Shown here: piece by piece, positions 8,399 to 19,100 of the stretch
How positions within the stretch are numbered: the stretch's first letter is position 1
How the letters are laid out: each line of letters opens with the position of its first letter
Notes under the pieces: generated by a model
What the model was told of the DNA's origin: nothing
Seen by the model: the letters and a program-made list of their open reading frames with translations, nothing else
Databases searched by the model: none
Origin: Amycolatopsis eburnea
GTDB lineage: Bacteria; Actinomycetota; Actinomycetes; Mycobacteriales; Pseudonocardiaceae
Assembly: GCF_003937945.1 (NCBI RefSeq)
Contig: NZ_RSEC01000058.1
Location: forward strand, 806,001-870,000
Direction: 5' to 3'
DNA length: 64,000 nt
Made by a program: the position numbers and the translations under genes

Positions 8399-9376
8399 CT
8401 ACGTCCGTGCCGGTGCGGGCTGAGCGGGCGGGGACCACACCAGTCGCGGGTCGGTCTGGACGAAGCTGCCGAGCAGGTGGTCGATCCGCGTCAGGACGTC
8501 GAGGTCCAGCCGCACACCACTCGCCTTCGCGTTCTCCGTGACCTGCTCCGGCGTGCTCGCCCCGGCCACCGTCGCGGCGACGCCCTCGTGCTGCAGCGTC
8601 CACGCCAGCGCGAGCTGCGCCATCGTCAGGCCCGCGTCGTCGGCGACGCCGCGCAGCAGCTCCACCCGCTCCAGCAGCTCCGGCATCAGCAACGGCCGCG
8701 CGTACGCCGGGCCGGCCGCGCGGGAGCCCGCCTGGATGCGGCCGTCGTGGTACTTGCCCGTGAGGACGCCCTGGGCGAGCGGCACCGACGCGAACTGGCC
8801 GACGCCGATCCGGTCGCACACCGGCATCACCTGCGCCTCCGCCACCCGCCACAGCATCGAGTAGTGCGGCTGGTTGGCGATCAGCGGGACGTCGTAGCGC
8901 TGCGCGGCTTCGTGGGCCTGCAGCAGCTGCTCGGCCGTCCACTCCGACGTGCCCACGTACCGGACCTTCCCCTGCCGCACCAGGTCGGACAACGCTAGGA
9001 ACGTCTCCGCGACCGGGGTGCGGAAGTCGAAGCGCAGCAGCTGGTAGACGTCGATGTGGTCGGTCCGCAGCCGTCGCAGGGAGCCCTCGCACGACGCGAT
9101 GACGTGCTTGCGGCTCAGGCCGGCGGCGTTCGGGCCCGGGCCCTCCGGCCAGAAGACGCCGGTGCACAGGACCAGTTCGTCGCGCAGCGCACCGGAAAAC
9201 GCCGCGCCGTAGGCCTCTTCGGCCGCGCCGCCGTCCCACGCGGCCGCGGTGTGGAACGTCGTGATGCCGGCGTCCAGTGCCGCCGCGACACAGCCGGGTT
9301 CGTGGTGCGTCAGCCAGTTGCCGTACGCGATGTCGCTGACGGCGAGCCCGCTCGCGCCGACCCTGCGGTACTCCAC
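8399..9376 (-). CDS. aldo-keto reductase-fold protein lacking the catalytic tetrad
   Basis: 325 residues, GTG start with GGGAGG upstream. It aligns from end to end with the YghZ/Kv-beta-like AKR class: EYRRVGASGLAVSDIAYGNW, GPGPNAAGLSRKHVI and SLRRLRTDHIDVYQ are typical. All four catalytic positions differ: Asp becomes His42 (FHTAAAW), Tyr becomes Trp47, Lys becomes Gly73 (LCTGVF) and His becomes Leu114 (YQLLRFD). The usual hydride-transfer chemistry is therefore unlikely; a regulatory, chaperone-like or altered-chemistry role is possible. It begins one base after the SDR stop, so the two are cotranscribed, and both lie divergent to the lipid synthase operon. Confidence 0.9.
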   Translation of the reverse strand: MEYRRVGASGLAVSDIAYGNWLTHHEPGCVAAALDAGITTFHTAAAWDGGAAEEAYGAAFSGALRDELVLCTGVFWPEGPGPNAAGLSRKHVIASCEGSLRRLRTDHIDVYQLLRFDFRTPVAETFLALSDLVRQGKVRYVGTSEWTAEQLLQAHEAAQRYDVPLIANQPHYSMLWRVAEAQVMPVCDRIGVGQFASVPLAQGVLTGKYHDGRIQAGSRAAGPAYARPLLMPELLERVELLRGVADDAGLTMAQLALAWTLQHEGVAATVAGASTPEQVTENAKASGVRLDLDVLTRIDHLLGSFVQTDPRLVWSPPAQPAPART

Positions 9377-9377
9377 T

Positions 9378-10163
9378 TCAGCCTCCCACGGCCATCTCGT
9401 CGATCCACGCGTCGACCGCGCCCGCCTTGCGCGCGAACGACTCCCGCACCGATTCGTGCGGCAGGATCAGGAACTCCTCCTTGCCGAGCCCGCGCACGAC
9501 GGCTTCGGCGACGTCCTCGGGTTCGAGCAGCGGCGCCGCCGCCGCGATCGCCAGCGCGGCCGGGTGGCCGGCGGCGATGCCGGGTTCGAGCAGCGCCGTG
9601 CGGACGCCGAGCGGGCACAGCGCGCTGACCCGGATCCCGCGGGGCCGGTAGGTGATCGCCAGCCACTCCGCGAGGCCGACCGCCGCGTGCTTGGTCACCG
9701 AGTACGGCGCGTCGCCCGGGGTGCCGAGCAGGCCGGCGGCCGACGCCGTGAGCAGCAGGTGGCCTTCGCCGCGCGCGAGCATCGACGGCAGCACGGCTTG
9801 GGCGGCGTGCACGTGCTGCAGCACGTTGATCTCCCACGACTTCTGCCACTGCTCGTCGGACGCGTGGACGCCGGTGCCGAACGCCGCGCCGGCGTTGGCG
9901 CAGAACAGGTCCACCGGGCCGAACTCGGCGCGGGCGGTCGCGACCAGCGCCTTCAGGTCCTTTTTGGACGTCGCGTCGGCGGTCGCCGCGACGGCCCGCC
10001 CGCCGGCGGTGGCGATCTCGTCCGCCACCCGGGCCGCGCCCGCGGTGTCCACGTCGGACACCACCACGCCCGCCGCGCCCTCGGCGGCGAAGCGGCGGGC
10101 CATGGCGGCCCCGATCCCGTGGGCCGCGCCGGTCAGCACGACGACCCGTCCAGTCAGTTCCAC
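9378..10163 (-). CDS. short-chain dehydrogenase/reductase
   Basis: 261-residue classical SDR. Cofactor motif TGAAHGIG at 11-18, Asp in VVSDVDT (usual for NAD-preferring members), structural NAG, and the catalytic Ser...YSVTK set (TASAAG then YSVTK) are all present, so an active NAD(P)-dependent oxidoreductase is expected. GTG start. It is upstream of and almost abutting the degenerate AKR gene, and divergent from the PfaA-like synthase across a 205-bp promoter region, so a role in tailoring that lipid is plausible but unproven. Confidence 0.9.
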   Translation of the reverse strand: MELTGRVVVLTGAAHGIGAAMARRFAAEGAAGVVVSDVDTAGAARVADEIATAGGRAVAATADATSKKDLKALVATARAEFGPVDLFCANAGAAFGTGVHASDEQWQKSWEINVLQHVHAAQAVLPSMLARGEGHLLLTASAAGLLGTPGDAPYSVTKHAAVGLAEWLAITYRPRGIRVSALCPLGVRTALLEPGIAAGHPAALAIAAAAPLLEPEDVAEAVVRGLGKEEFLILPHESVRESFARKAGAVDAWIDEMAVGG

Positions 10164-10285
10164 GCGGGCTCCAGGTATTTCACGGTCGAATTGTCACTTG
10201 CGTGCGGGAAATGCATTCCTCGGTTGCGATCCAGGTGATAAAAGTGCTGGTCAGGGGTGTGATCGCGGGGTGTTCCGCGGTTTCG

Positions 10286-10301
10286 TACTCTAGCACGAGT
10301 A
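10286..10301. promoter_or_regulatory. inverted repeat in SDR/synthase divergent promoter region
   Basis: TACTC-TAGCAC-GAGTA, an imperfect TetR-like dyad, in the AT-richer part of the 10164-10368 divergent intergenic region about 70 bp before the synthase ATG. It could control the synthase or both directions. No regulator gene is adjacent. A strong CAGGAGGT ribosome binding site follows at about 10355-10362. Confidence 0.35.
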
Positions 10302-10368
10302 TTGCTTTTCACCGGTCCGGTGCGTTATTTCTGAAGATCGCCCCACCCCGCGCTCAGGAGGTCCGCCG

Positions 10369-13300
10369 ATGGCCGAGCTCGTCCCGCCGTCGCACGTTCG
10401 ACGGCTGCGTTGCCTCGGGTTCGGCGACCCGGACGCCGTCGCCGCGGTCGCCCGCGGTGGCGGCCTCGGCGTGCTCGACGGCGCCGATCCGGCGGCCGTG
10501 GCGCTGGTCGCCGACCGGGTCCGGGTGCCCCACGGGGTGCGCACCGACGGCCCGTTGCCCGCGGGCGCGGCCTTCGCCGTCCGGACGAAAGCGCCGTGGG
10601 CCGGTGCGCTCGCGGAAGTCGGTGACGTCGCCACGGCCGCCGAGGCGGTGGCGCACGGCGCGCTGGGGCTGGTCGCGCGCGGCGGCGAGCTGAGCGACTT
10701 CGTGCTGCTGCAACAACTCCTGAACGCCTTCGACGTCCCGGTCTGGGGGACCGTGGCCGGGCCGCGGACCGCCGTCGGCGCACTGGCCGGTGGCGCGGCG
10801 GGCGTGGTCACGACGTCCACAGTGGAATCGGACGTGCGCCGGATCACCGGTGCCACCGTTCCCGAGGTGGCCGCACCGGACCGGCTCCTGCGGACGCTGG
10901 GCACCACGCTCCCGGTCGTCCAGGGGCCGATGACGCGGGTGAGCGACCAGCCCGCGTTCGCCGCCGCGGTCGCCGAAGCGGGCGGCTTCCCGTTCGTCGC
11001 CGTCGCCACGTCGAACGGCGCGCGCACCACCGAACTCCTGACCCGCACGGCCGAACTGCTCGGCGACCGGCCGTGGGGCGCGGGGATCCTCGGCTTCGTG
11101 CCGGACGACCTGCGGGCCGCGCAGCTCGCCGCGATCCGCGCCGCCCGGCCGCGGTGCGTGCTGATCGCGGGCGGGAAACCCGGGCAGGCCAAGGCCCTCG
11201 AAGCCGAGGGGATCGCGACCTTCGTGCACGTGCCGTCGCCGATCCTGCTCGGCCAGTACCTCGACGCCGGGGTCCGCCGGTTCGTCTTCGAAGGCGCCGA
11301 ATGCGGCGGGCACGTCGGCCCACGCGCGAGTTTCGAGCTGTGGGAAGAACAACTGGCCGTGCTGGGCGCGGCGAAGGACGTCGAAGTGCTGTTCGCCGGC
11401 GGGATCCACGACGCGCGCTCGGCCGCGGTGGTCCGGGCGATGGCGGCGCCGCTCGACGCCGTCGGGGTTCTGATGGGCACCGCGTACCTCTTCACCGAAG
11501 AAGCCGTGACGCACGGCGCGATCACCGATCTGTTCCAGCGGCGCGCGCTCGAAGCCGCCACCACCGTCACGCTGGAGACCGCGCCCGGTCACCGCACGCG
11601 CTGCCTGCCCAGCCCGTACACCGCCGAATTCGAGCGGGTCAAAGCGAGCCTGCGGGACGTGCCCGCGCAGGAAGCCTGGCAGCGGCTGGAGGAGCTGAAC
11701 ACCGGACGGCTGCGCGTCGCGAGCAAGGGTCTCCGCCACGGCGGGGAAACCCTCGACGAGGAAACCCAGCTGGCCGAAGGGATGTTCATGGCCGGGGAGG
11801 TCGCCGTGCTGCGCGACCGGAGGACGACGATCGCCGAGCTGCACCGCGAAGTCTCGGCCGGGAAAACGTTCACCCGCGCCGAAGAACCCGTACCACCGGG
11901 GGAAACCCGGGACATCGCCGTCATCGGGATGGCCTGCGCGTTCCCCGGCGCGCCGGACCTCGAAGCGTTCTGGTCGAACGTCCTGCGCGGCGAGGACGCC
12001 GTCACCGAGGTGCCGCCGGAGCGCTGGGACCCGGAGGTCTACTTCGGACAGTCGACGTCCAAGTGGGGCGGGTTCCTGCCCCCGGTGGCGGTCGACCCGC
12101 TCGACTTCGGCATCCCGCCGTCCGCGATGGGGAGCATCGACCCGGCCCAGCTGGTTTCGCTGGAGATCGCGCGCCGCGCCCTCGAAGACGCCGGGTACGC
12201 GCACCGGGACTTCGACCGCGAGCGCACGAGCGTCGTGTTCGGCGCGGAGGCGGGCGGCGACCTGGCCAACGCGGGCACCCTGCGGTCCCTGCTCGACGGC
12301 TACCTCGACGAGGTACCGCCGGAACTCCTGGCGCAGCTGCCCGAACCGACCGAGGACACCTTCCCGGGCACGCTCGCCAACGTCATCTCCGGCCGGATCG
12401 CCAACCGGCTCGACCTCGGCGGCGCCAACTACACGGTCGACGCCGCCTGCGGTTCCTCGCTGGCCGCGCTGGACCTCGCCGCCAAGGAACTGCGCGCCGG
12501 GACGAGCGAACTGGTCCTCTGCGGCGCGGTCGACCTGCACAACGGCATCCACGACTACCTCATGTTCACCTCGGCCGGCGCGCTCTCGCCGACCGGCCGC
12601 TGCCGCCCGTTCGACGCCGCCGCCGACGGGATCGCGCTCGGCGAGGGCGTCGCCTGCCTGGTGCTCAAGCGCCTCGCCGACGCCGAGCGCGACGGCGACC
12701 GGGTCTACGCCGTGGTCAAGGGTGTCGGCGCGGCCAGCGACGGCAAGGCGCTCGGCCTGACCGCGCCCCGCCCGGAAGGCCAGTACCGCGCCCTGGAACG
12801 CGCTTACCGCGACGCCGGGGTGTCCCCTGTGGACGTCGGTCTCGTCGAAGCGCACGGCACGGGAACGGTGGTCGGGGACGCGACCGAACTGCGGACGCTG
12901 ACCGGGTTCTTCGCCGCCGCGGGCGCCGCGCCCGGCAGCTGCGCGCTCGGCTCGGTCAAGAGCCAGATCGGCCACACGAAGTGCGCGGCCGGGCTGGCCG
13001 GGCTGATCAAGGCGGCGCTGGCGCTCTGGCACGAAGTCGTCCCGCCGACGCTGCACCTGAGCGAGCCGAACACCGCCTGGGACCCGGTCGCCAGCCCGTT
13101 CACGTTCACCACCGCGGCGCGCCCGTGGGCGGAACCGGCCCGGCTGGCCGGGGTCAGCGCGTTCGGCTTCGGCGGCACCAACTTCCACGCCGTGCTCGGC
13201 GCCGGTCCGGTCGCCCCGGACCGCCGGCACGGCCCGCGCGACTGGCCGGCCGTCGCCGAGAAAGCCCTTGCCGGGATCCGGCGCGCCGACGCCGACCCGG

Positions 13301-16113
13301 GGAAGATCGCCTTCCTGTTCCCCGGCCAGGGCAGCCAGCGCCCCGGCATGCTCGCCGAGCTGTTCGTGCACTTCCCGGAGCTGGCCGAGCTGCTCAAGCT
13401 CGCCCCCGACGTCGCCGCGAAAGCGTTCCCGCCCCGGGTGTTCGCGTCGGCCGCCGTCCAGGAGCAAGAGAAAGCCCTTACCGACACGCAGGTGGCCCAG
13501 CCCGCGCTCGGGCTCGTCGAGACGGCGGTCGCCCGGCTGCTGGATCAGGTCGGCGTCCGCCCGGACTTCCTGGCCGGGCACAGCTACGGCGAGCTGGTCG
13601 CGCTGTCGGTCGCGGGCGCGTTCGACACCGGGACGTTGCTGCGGCTCAGCCGGGCCCGCGCGCGGGCCATCGCCGAGGTCACCGAGCCCGGTGCGATGGC
13701 CGCGGTCAAAGCACCGCGGGACGCGCTGACGTCCACCCTGATCGGCCCGGACGTCGTGGTGGCCAACCACAACGCGCCCGAGCAGGTCGTCCTTTCCGGA
13801 CCGGTGGCGGCGGTCGAACGCGCGATCCGGCGGCTGCGGGAGACCGGGTTCGCCGCCAAGCGGATCCCGGTCGCCTGCGCGTTCCACAGCCCGCTGGTCG
13901 CCGCCGCTGGTGCCGTCTTCGCGGCGGAACTCGCGGCGGAGTCCCTTGTGGACCCGGAATTGCCGGTCTGGGCGAACCGCACCGCGGCGCCCTACACCGA
14001 TGACGTCGCGGCCGAACTCGCCGCGCAGATCGGTTCCCCGGTGCGGTTCCTCGACCAGATCGAGTCGATGTACGCGGCGGGCGCGCGGACGTTCGTCGAA
14101 GCCGGACCCGGCCGGGTGCTGTCCCGGCTGGTCGGGGAGATCCTCGGCGACCGCCCGCACACCGTCGTCGCTTGTGGACCCGACCTGACCGGGTTCCTGG
14201 CCGCGCTGGCCAAACTCGCTTCCGCTGGGGTCGACGTCCGCACCGAACGCCTGGTGCGCGCGAAGCCCCCGGCGCCGTCCCCCACCGCCTGGGCCGTGGA
14301 CGGGCGGTCCGCCCGCGCGCCCGGTGCCGAGGTCCCCGCCCTGCCCCCGGCCCGACGAATCCGGAGTACCGCCATGACCCAGCCCGCTCCCGGCCGCGAC
14401 CAGGCCGTCGTCGACTTCCTGCGCACCACCCGCGAACTCGTGGCGGCGCAACGGGAAGTGATGCTCGGCTACCTCGGCAGCGCGCCCGCCCCGGCGCCCG
14501 CGGCGCCCGCTCCGATACCGGTGGTGCACGCGGAACCGGAACCCGAACCGGTCACCGAGACACCGGCCGACGTCCTGGGCACCGTGATCGGCGTGATCAG
14601 CGAACGCACCGGCTACCCGGCCGAGATGATCGCCGGCGACCTCGACCTCGAAGCCGACCTGTCGATCGACTCGATCAAGCGCACCGAAATCGCGGGCACG
14701 CTGCTGTCCCGGCTGGGGCTGCCCGCCGACGACCGCACCGACCAGCTCAGCCGCGACCGGACGGCCGACGCGCTGACCGCGCACCTGGAGAGCTGGCTGA
14801 GTCCCACCCCGGCGGCCGCCGCGCCGACCCGGTACCGGCTCGACCGGGTGCCGGTGCCGCTCGACCCGGATCCCGCGCGGCTGCACGGGAAATCCGTGGC
14901 GGTGCTCGGCGAGGACGACTCCGTCAGTACCGCCTTCGCCGCGGCCGGGGCGGAAGTCGTCGAGGGCGACGCGGACATCACCGTGCTCCTCGCCCGCGAC
15001 CTGACCGACGTGTTCGGCCGGCTCAAGGCCCTGCGCGGGACCGTGCTCGTGGCCGCCGCGCCGGACGCGGTGCCGGGCCTGCGCGGCCTGGTCCGGTCGG
15101 CCGCGCTCGAACGCGACGGCGTCACCCGGCTCGTCGAGGTCACGCGGGACGTCGCCAAGGTGCTGGTCGACGAGGCCCTCAGTGACGGGCCCGCGGTGGT
15201 CGGCCACGACGACGGCGGCCGGTTCACGATCGAACCCCGGCCCGCGGACCTGGGTTCGATCGCCTACTCCGGCGCAGGTCCGGGCGGCGGCGAGCTGGCC
15301 GCGCTGGGCCTCGGCCCGGAGTCCGTGGTCCTCCTGATCGGCGGCGCCCGCGGGATCACCGCCCGCGCGGCCGTCGCCTTCGCCGCCTCCGGCTGCCGGA
15401 TCGAGCTGGCCGGGCGCACGCCGTGGCCGGGCGAGCCGGACGACCTGCCCGCCGACCCCGCCGCGATGCGGGCGGTGCTGGCCGGCCGCGGTGGTTCGGT
15501 CGCCGACATCGAACGCCGGGTGCGGACCGTGCTGGCCCAGCGCGAGATCGGCCGGACACTCGGCGAGATCCGCGCCGCGGGCGGGAACCCGGCCTACACC
15601 GAACTCGACGTGCGGGACCCGGAGGCCGTGCACCACCTGGTCAAGGGCCTCCGCGGCCGGGTCGACGGCGTCGTCTTCGCCGCGGGGGTCATCGACGACA
15701 AGCTCATGGCGGACAAGGACGAGCAGTCGTTCCGGACGGTCTTCGAGACCAAAGCGGACGGTGCCCGCACCCTGCTCGCCGCGCTGGCGGAGACCGGCGC
15801 CGAGCCCGGGTTCGTCACCTTCTTCGGCAGCATCGCTGCGGTGCTCGGCAATCGCGGCCAGACCGACTACGCCGCGGCGAACGACGCGCTGGCGACACTG
15901 GCGAAGACCTGGCCGGGCCGCGCGGTGACCGTCCACTGGGGACCGTGGGCGCCCGCCGCCGACCACAGCGGCATGGTCTCGCCGGAGCTGGCCCGCGAGT
16001 ACGAACGCCGGGACGTCGGGCTGCTCGACGCGGACGAGGGCGTCGCGGCCCTGCTGCGCGAACTCGCCTACGGCACGGACCGCGCGGTCCTGTACACGGC
16101 GTCGTTGTGGTGA
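10369..16113 (+). CDS. PfaA-like iterative lipid synthase (ER-KS-AT-ACP-KR)
   Basis: 1914-residue multidomain synthase building a carbon chain from malonyl units. Order: nitronate-monooxygenase/PfaD-like FMN enoyl-reductase barrel (about 170-500; QGPMTRVSD at 185, ECGGH at 311-315); KS (515-945; Cys694, His829, His869); AT (982-1290; GHSYGE with Ser1072, CAFHS with His1173, a malonyl-type pattern); ACP (about 1399-1480; LSIDSIKR, Ser1435, the PUFA-synthase form); KR (1640-1905; GGARGI, Ser1821, Tyr1834). All active residues seen are intact. The ER at the N-terminus of the KS protein, rather than on a separate PfaD, marks an actinobacterial secondary-lipid variant. ATG follows CAGGAGGT. The next gene overlaps by GTGA. 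Product unknown. Confidence 0.92.
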   Translation: MAELVPPSHVRRLRCLGFGDPDAVAAVARGGGLGVLDGADPAAVALVADRVRVPHGVRTDGPLPAGAAFAVRTKAPWAGALAEVGDVATAAEAVAHGALGLVARGGELSDFVLLQQLLNAFDVPVWGTVAGPRTAVGALAGGAAGVVTTSTVESDVRRITGATVPEVAAPDRLLRTLGTTLPVVQGPMTRVSDQPAFAAAVAEAGGFPFVAVATSNGARTTELLTRTAELLGDRPWGAGILGFVPDDLRAAQLAAIRAARPRCVLIAGGKPGQAKALEAEGIATFVHVPSPILLGQYLDAGVRRFVFEGAECGGHVGPRASFELWEEQLAVLGAAKDVEVLFAGGIHDARSAAVVRAMAAPLDAVGVLMGTAYLFTEEAVTHGAITDLFQRRALEAATTVTLETAPGHRTRCLPSPYTAEFERVKASLRDVPAQEAWQRLEELNTGRLRVASKGLRHGGETLDEETQLAEGMFMAGEVAVLRDRRTTIAELHREVSAGKTFTRAEEPVPPGETRDIAVIGMACAFPGAPDLEAFWSNVLRGEDAVTEVPPERWDPEVYFGQSTSKWGGFLPPVAVDPLDFGIPPSAMGSIDPAQLVSLEIARRALEDAGYAHRDFDRERTSVVFGAEAGGDLANAGTLRSLLDGYLDEVPPELLAQLPEPTEDTFPGTLANVISGRIANRLDLGGANYTVDAACGSSLAALDLAAKELRAGTSELVLCGAVDLHNGIHDYLMFTSAGALSPTGRCRPFDAAADGIALGEGVACLVLKRLADAERDGDRVYAVVKGVGAASDGKALGLTAPRPEGQYRALERAYRDAGVSPVDVGLVEAHGTGTVVGDATELRTLTGFFAAAGAAPGSCALGSVKSQIGHTKCAAGLAGLIKAALALWHEVVPPTLHLSEPNTAWDPVASPFTFTTAARPWAEPARLAGVSAFGFGGTNFHAVLGAGPVAPDRRHGPRDWPAVAEKALAGIRRADADPGKIAFLFPGQGSQRPGMLAELFVHFPELAELLKLAPDVAAKAFPPRVFASAAVQEQEKALTDTQVAQPALGLVETAVARLLDQVGVRPDFLAGHSYGELVALSVAGAFDTGTLLRLSRARARAIAEVTEPGAMAAVKAPRDALTSTLIGPDVVVANHNAPEQVVLSGPVAAVERAIRRLRETGFAAKRIPVACAFHSPLVAAAGAVFAAELAAESLVDPELPVWANRTAAPYTDDVAAELAAQIGSPVRFLDQIESMYAAGARTFVEAGPGRVLSRLVGEILGDRPHTVVACGPDLTGFLAALAKLASAGVDVRTERLVRAKPPAPSPTAWAVDGRSARAPGAEVPALPPARRIRSTAMTQPAPGRDQAVVDFLRTTRELVAAQREVMLGYLGSAPAPAPAAPAPIPVVHAEPEPEPVTETPADVLGTVIGVISERTGYPAEMIAGDLDLEADLSIDSIKRTEIAGTLLSRLGLPADDRTDQLSRDRTADALTAHLESWLSPTPAAAAPTRYRLDRVPVPLDPDPARLHGKSVAVLGEDDSVSTAFAAAGAEVVEGDADITVLLARDLTDVFGRLKALRGTVLVAAAPDAVPGLRGLVRSAALERDGVTRLVEVTRDVAKVLVDEALSDGPAVVGHDDGGRFTIEPRPADLGSIAYSGAGPGGGELAALGLGPESVVLLIGGARGITARAAVAFAASGCRIELAGRTPWPGEPDDLPADPAAMRAVLAGRGGSVADIERRVRTVLAQREIGRTLGEIRAAGGNPAYTELDVRDPEAVHHLVKGLRGRVDGVVFAAGVIDDKLMADKDEQSFRTVFETKADGARTLLAALAETGAEPGFVTFFGSIAAVLGNRGQTDYAAANDALATLAKTWPGRAVTVHWGPWAPAADHSGMVSPELAREYERRDVGLLDADEGVAALLRELAYGTDRAVLYTASLW

Positions 16114-19100
16114 GCCAGGAGCCGGTGGCGATCACCGGCATGGGCGTGTTCCTGCCCGGCGCGTCCACAGTGGACCAGTACTGGCGGAACCTGGTGGCCG
16201 GGACCGACGCCGTCACGGACGTCCCGCCGCACCGCCGCGATCCGGCGTTCCACGGCCACGACGGCGCCGCGCCCGACCGGACCCACGGCCGGCGCGGCGG
16301 CTTCACCGCGGACACCCTGGACTTCGACCCGATCGCGCACGGCGTGCCGCCGACGTCCCTCGACGGCACCGAGCCGGACCAGCTCACCGCGCTGGCCGTC
16401 GCCGTGACCGCGGTCGAGGACGCCGGCGGCCTCGGCAGGCTCGGTCACCCCGAACGGATCGGCGTCGTGCTCGGCCGCGGCGGGTACCTCTCGCCGGGCC
16501 TGCAGGGCTTCGACCAGCGCGTCCGCACCGTCCGGCAGATCACCCGCACGGTCGGCGAGCTGCTGCCCGCGGCCGGTCAGGACGTCCTCGACCGGCTGCG
16601 CGCGGCCCTCCTCGAACCGCTGGGCGAGTTCCGCCCGGAGACCGCGGCCGGGCTGGTGCCGAACCTCGCCGCGGCCCGCGTCGCGAACCGGCTCGACCTC
16701 GGCGGCCCGGCGTACACAGTGGACGCCGCGTGCGCGTCCTCGCTGGTCGCGGTCGACCAGGCGATCGGCGAGCTGGCCCGCGGCCGCTGCGACGTCGTGC
16801 TGGCCGGCGGGGCCCACCAGACGCAGGACGACACGCTGTGGGCGCTGTTCACCCAGCTCGGCGCGTTGTCGCCGAGCCAGCGGATCAGCCCGCTGTCCCG
16901 CGCCGCGGACGGCATGCTCATCGGCGAGGGCACCGCGATCGTCGTGCTCAAGCGGCTGGCCGACGCCCGCCGCGACGGCGACCGCGTCTACGCCGTGATC
17001 CGCGGCAGCGGCACGTCGAGCGACGGGCGGGGCGCGAGCCTGCTCAGCCCGTCCGTCGCCGGGCAGACCCTCGCCCTGCGGCGCGCCTGGGCCGGGCTGG
17101 ACCTGGCGGAAATCGGCCTGCTGGAGGCGCACGGCACCGCTACGCCGGCCGGCGACGCGGCCGAGCTGACCACCGTCGCCGACGTCTTCGGCCAGGCGAG
17201 CGGGCCGCGCTCGGTAATCGGCTCGGTCAAGTCGATGATCGGCCACACGCTGCCGACCGCCGGGGTCGCCGGGCTGGTGAAGGTCGCGCTCGCGCTGCAC
17301 CACGGGGTCCTGCCGCCGACGCTCAACTGCGCCGACCCGAACCCGCTGCTCGACAAGACCCGGTTCCGGGTGCTGGCCGAGGCCGAGCCGTGGGGCGACC
17401 TGCCGCGGGTGGCCGCGGTCAACGCGTTCGGCTTCGGCGGGGTGAACGCGCACGTCGTGCTCGAAGCCGGGGATCCGGCGCCGAAGCGACGGGTCCGCGT
17501 CGACGAACCGGAACGCGTGCTGCGGCTGGCCGCGGCCACCCCGGAAGCGCTGCTGGAGCAGCTCGAGAAGCCCGGCGAGGGCGCCGGGCCGTGCCGCCTC
17601 GGGATCGTCGGCCCGGACGAGCGCAAGCTCGCCACGGCCCGCCGCGTGCTCGCGAAGGTCGCGGCCGAGGGCCGGTCGTGGCACGGCGGCGGGGACATCT
17701 GGTGCACGACCGACCCGTTGCTGCCCGCCGCTAAGACCGCGTTCCTCTACCCGGGCCTGGAGGCCGACGCCGAGCCGCGCCTCGACGACGTGGCCCGGCA
17801 CTTCGGCCTCGACCGTCCACAGTGGTCGACGGTGACCGTGCCCGCCCGCGCCACGAGCGTGTCGTCGACCGGGCTGCTGCTCGACCACGCCCTGCGGCGG
17901 CTGGGGATCCGCCCGGACGCGCTCGCCGGGCACAGCGCGGGCGAGTGGACGGCCATGCAGGCCGCCGGGATGTACCGGGCCGAGCCGGACCTGCTGGAAA
18001 AGTACTGGCCCGGCGGGTTCGAGCTGCCGGAGGCGGACTACCTGGTGCTGGGTTGTGCCGCCGCGCGGGTCACCGAGCTGCTCCCCGGCGATCTGGTGAT
18101 CTCGCACGAGAACGCGGCTCAGCAGACCATCGTGTGCGGCCCGCCGGACGTCGTCGCGGAATTCGCGGTGACCTGCCGCGGGCTCGGCATCGTGGCCCGG
18201 ACCCTGCCGTTCCGGTCCGGCTTCCACACCCCGCTGATGGAACCGCACCTCGCGCCGTTCGCCCGGCTCGTCGCGGACCTGGACCTGCTGGCGCCCGCGG
18301 TGCCGGTGTGGTCGGCGACGACGACGCGGCCGTACCCGGCGGCCGCGGCGGACGTCCGGCGCCTCTACCTCGACCACCTGCTGCGCCCGGTCCGCTTCCG
18401 GCAGCTGACCGAGGCGCTGCACGACGCCGGGTTCCGGGCGTTCGTGCAGGTCGGCGCCGGGCAGCTCGGCTCGTTCGTCACCGATACCCTCGGCGAGCGG
18501 CGGCACCTGGTGGTCGCGGCCGCGTCGGGTACGCGATCCGGGCTCGCGCAGCTGCGGCGGGTCGCGACCGCGTTGTGGACCGAGGGCGGCGACCCCGACT
18601 TCGCGGCGCTCGAACCGCGGCGGATCCGGCTCAACACCGGGAAACCCCTGCTGTCACTGGGAGAATCGGCCCGGGGCCTGCTGGACACCGCGGCGCCGCC
18701 CGAGCTGCCCGCGGGGGTTCCGGACGCCATCGTCGCCGAGTTCACCGCGCTGCTCACCGAGACGCGCCGGAGCGCGGCGGACGTCGTCGCGGCGGCCGCG
18801 CGACGCCGTACCGAGTCCACAGTGGACGTATCGCTGGCCGCGATGCCTTATCTGCGCGACCACCGGTTCTTCCGCCAGCGCGACGACTGGCCCGACGAGG
18901 ACGACTTCCGCCCGGTGGTGCCCGCGACGACGCTCGTCGACCTCGCCTGCCGGGCCGTCGAACGCACCTGGCCGGGCACGAAGGCGGTGACCGTGCGGGA
19001 CGCCGTCTTCTCGCGCTGGCTGATCGCGTCGCCCGCCCAGCGGGTGCCGTTGTCGCTGAGCCGCGAGGGCGACCGCGTGACCGTCGAGATCGGACCGTAC

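Noticed and set aside
10354..15966. 1870-codon open frame antisense to the lipid synthase
   Set aside because: An artefact of GC-rich codons; the plus strand has intact KS, AT, ACP and KR active sites in frame.
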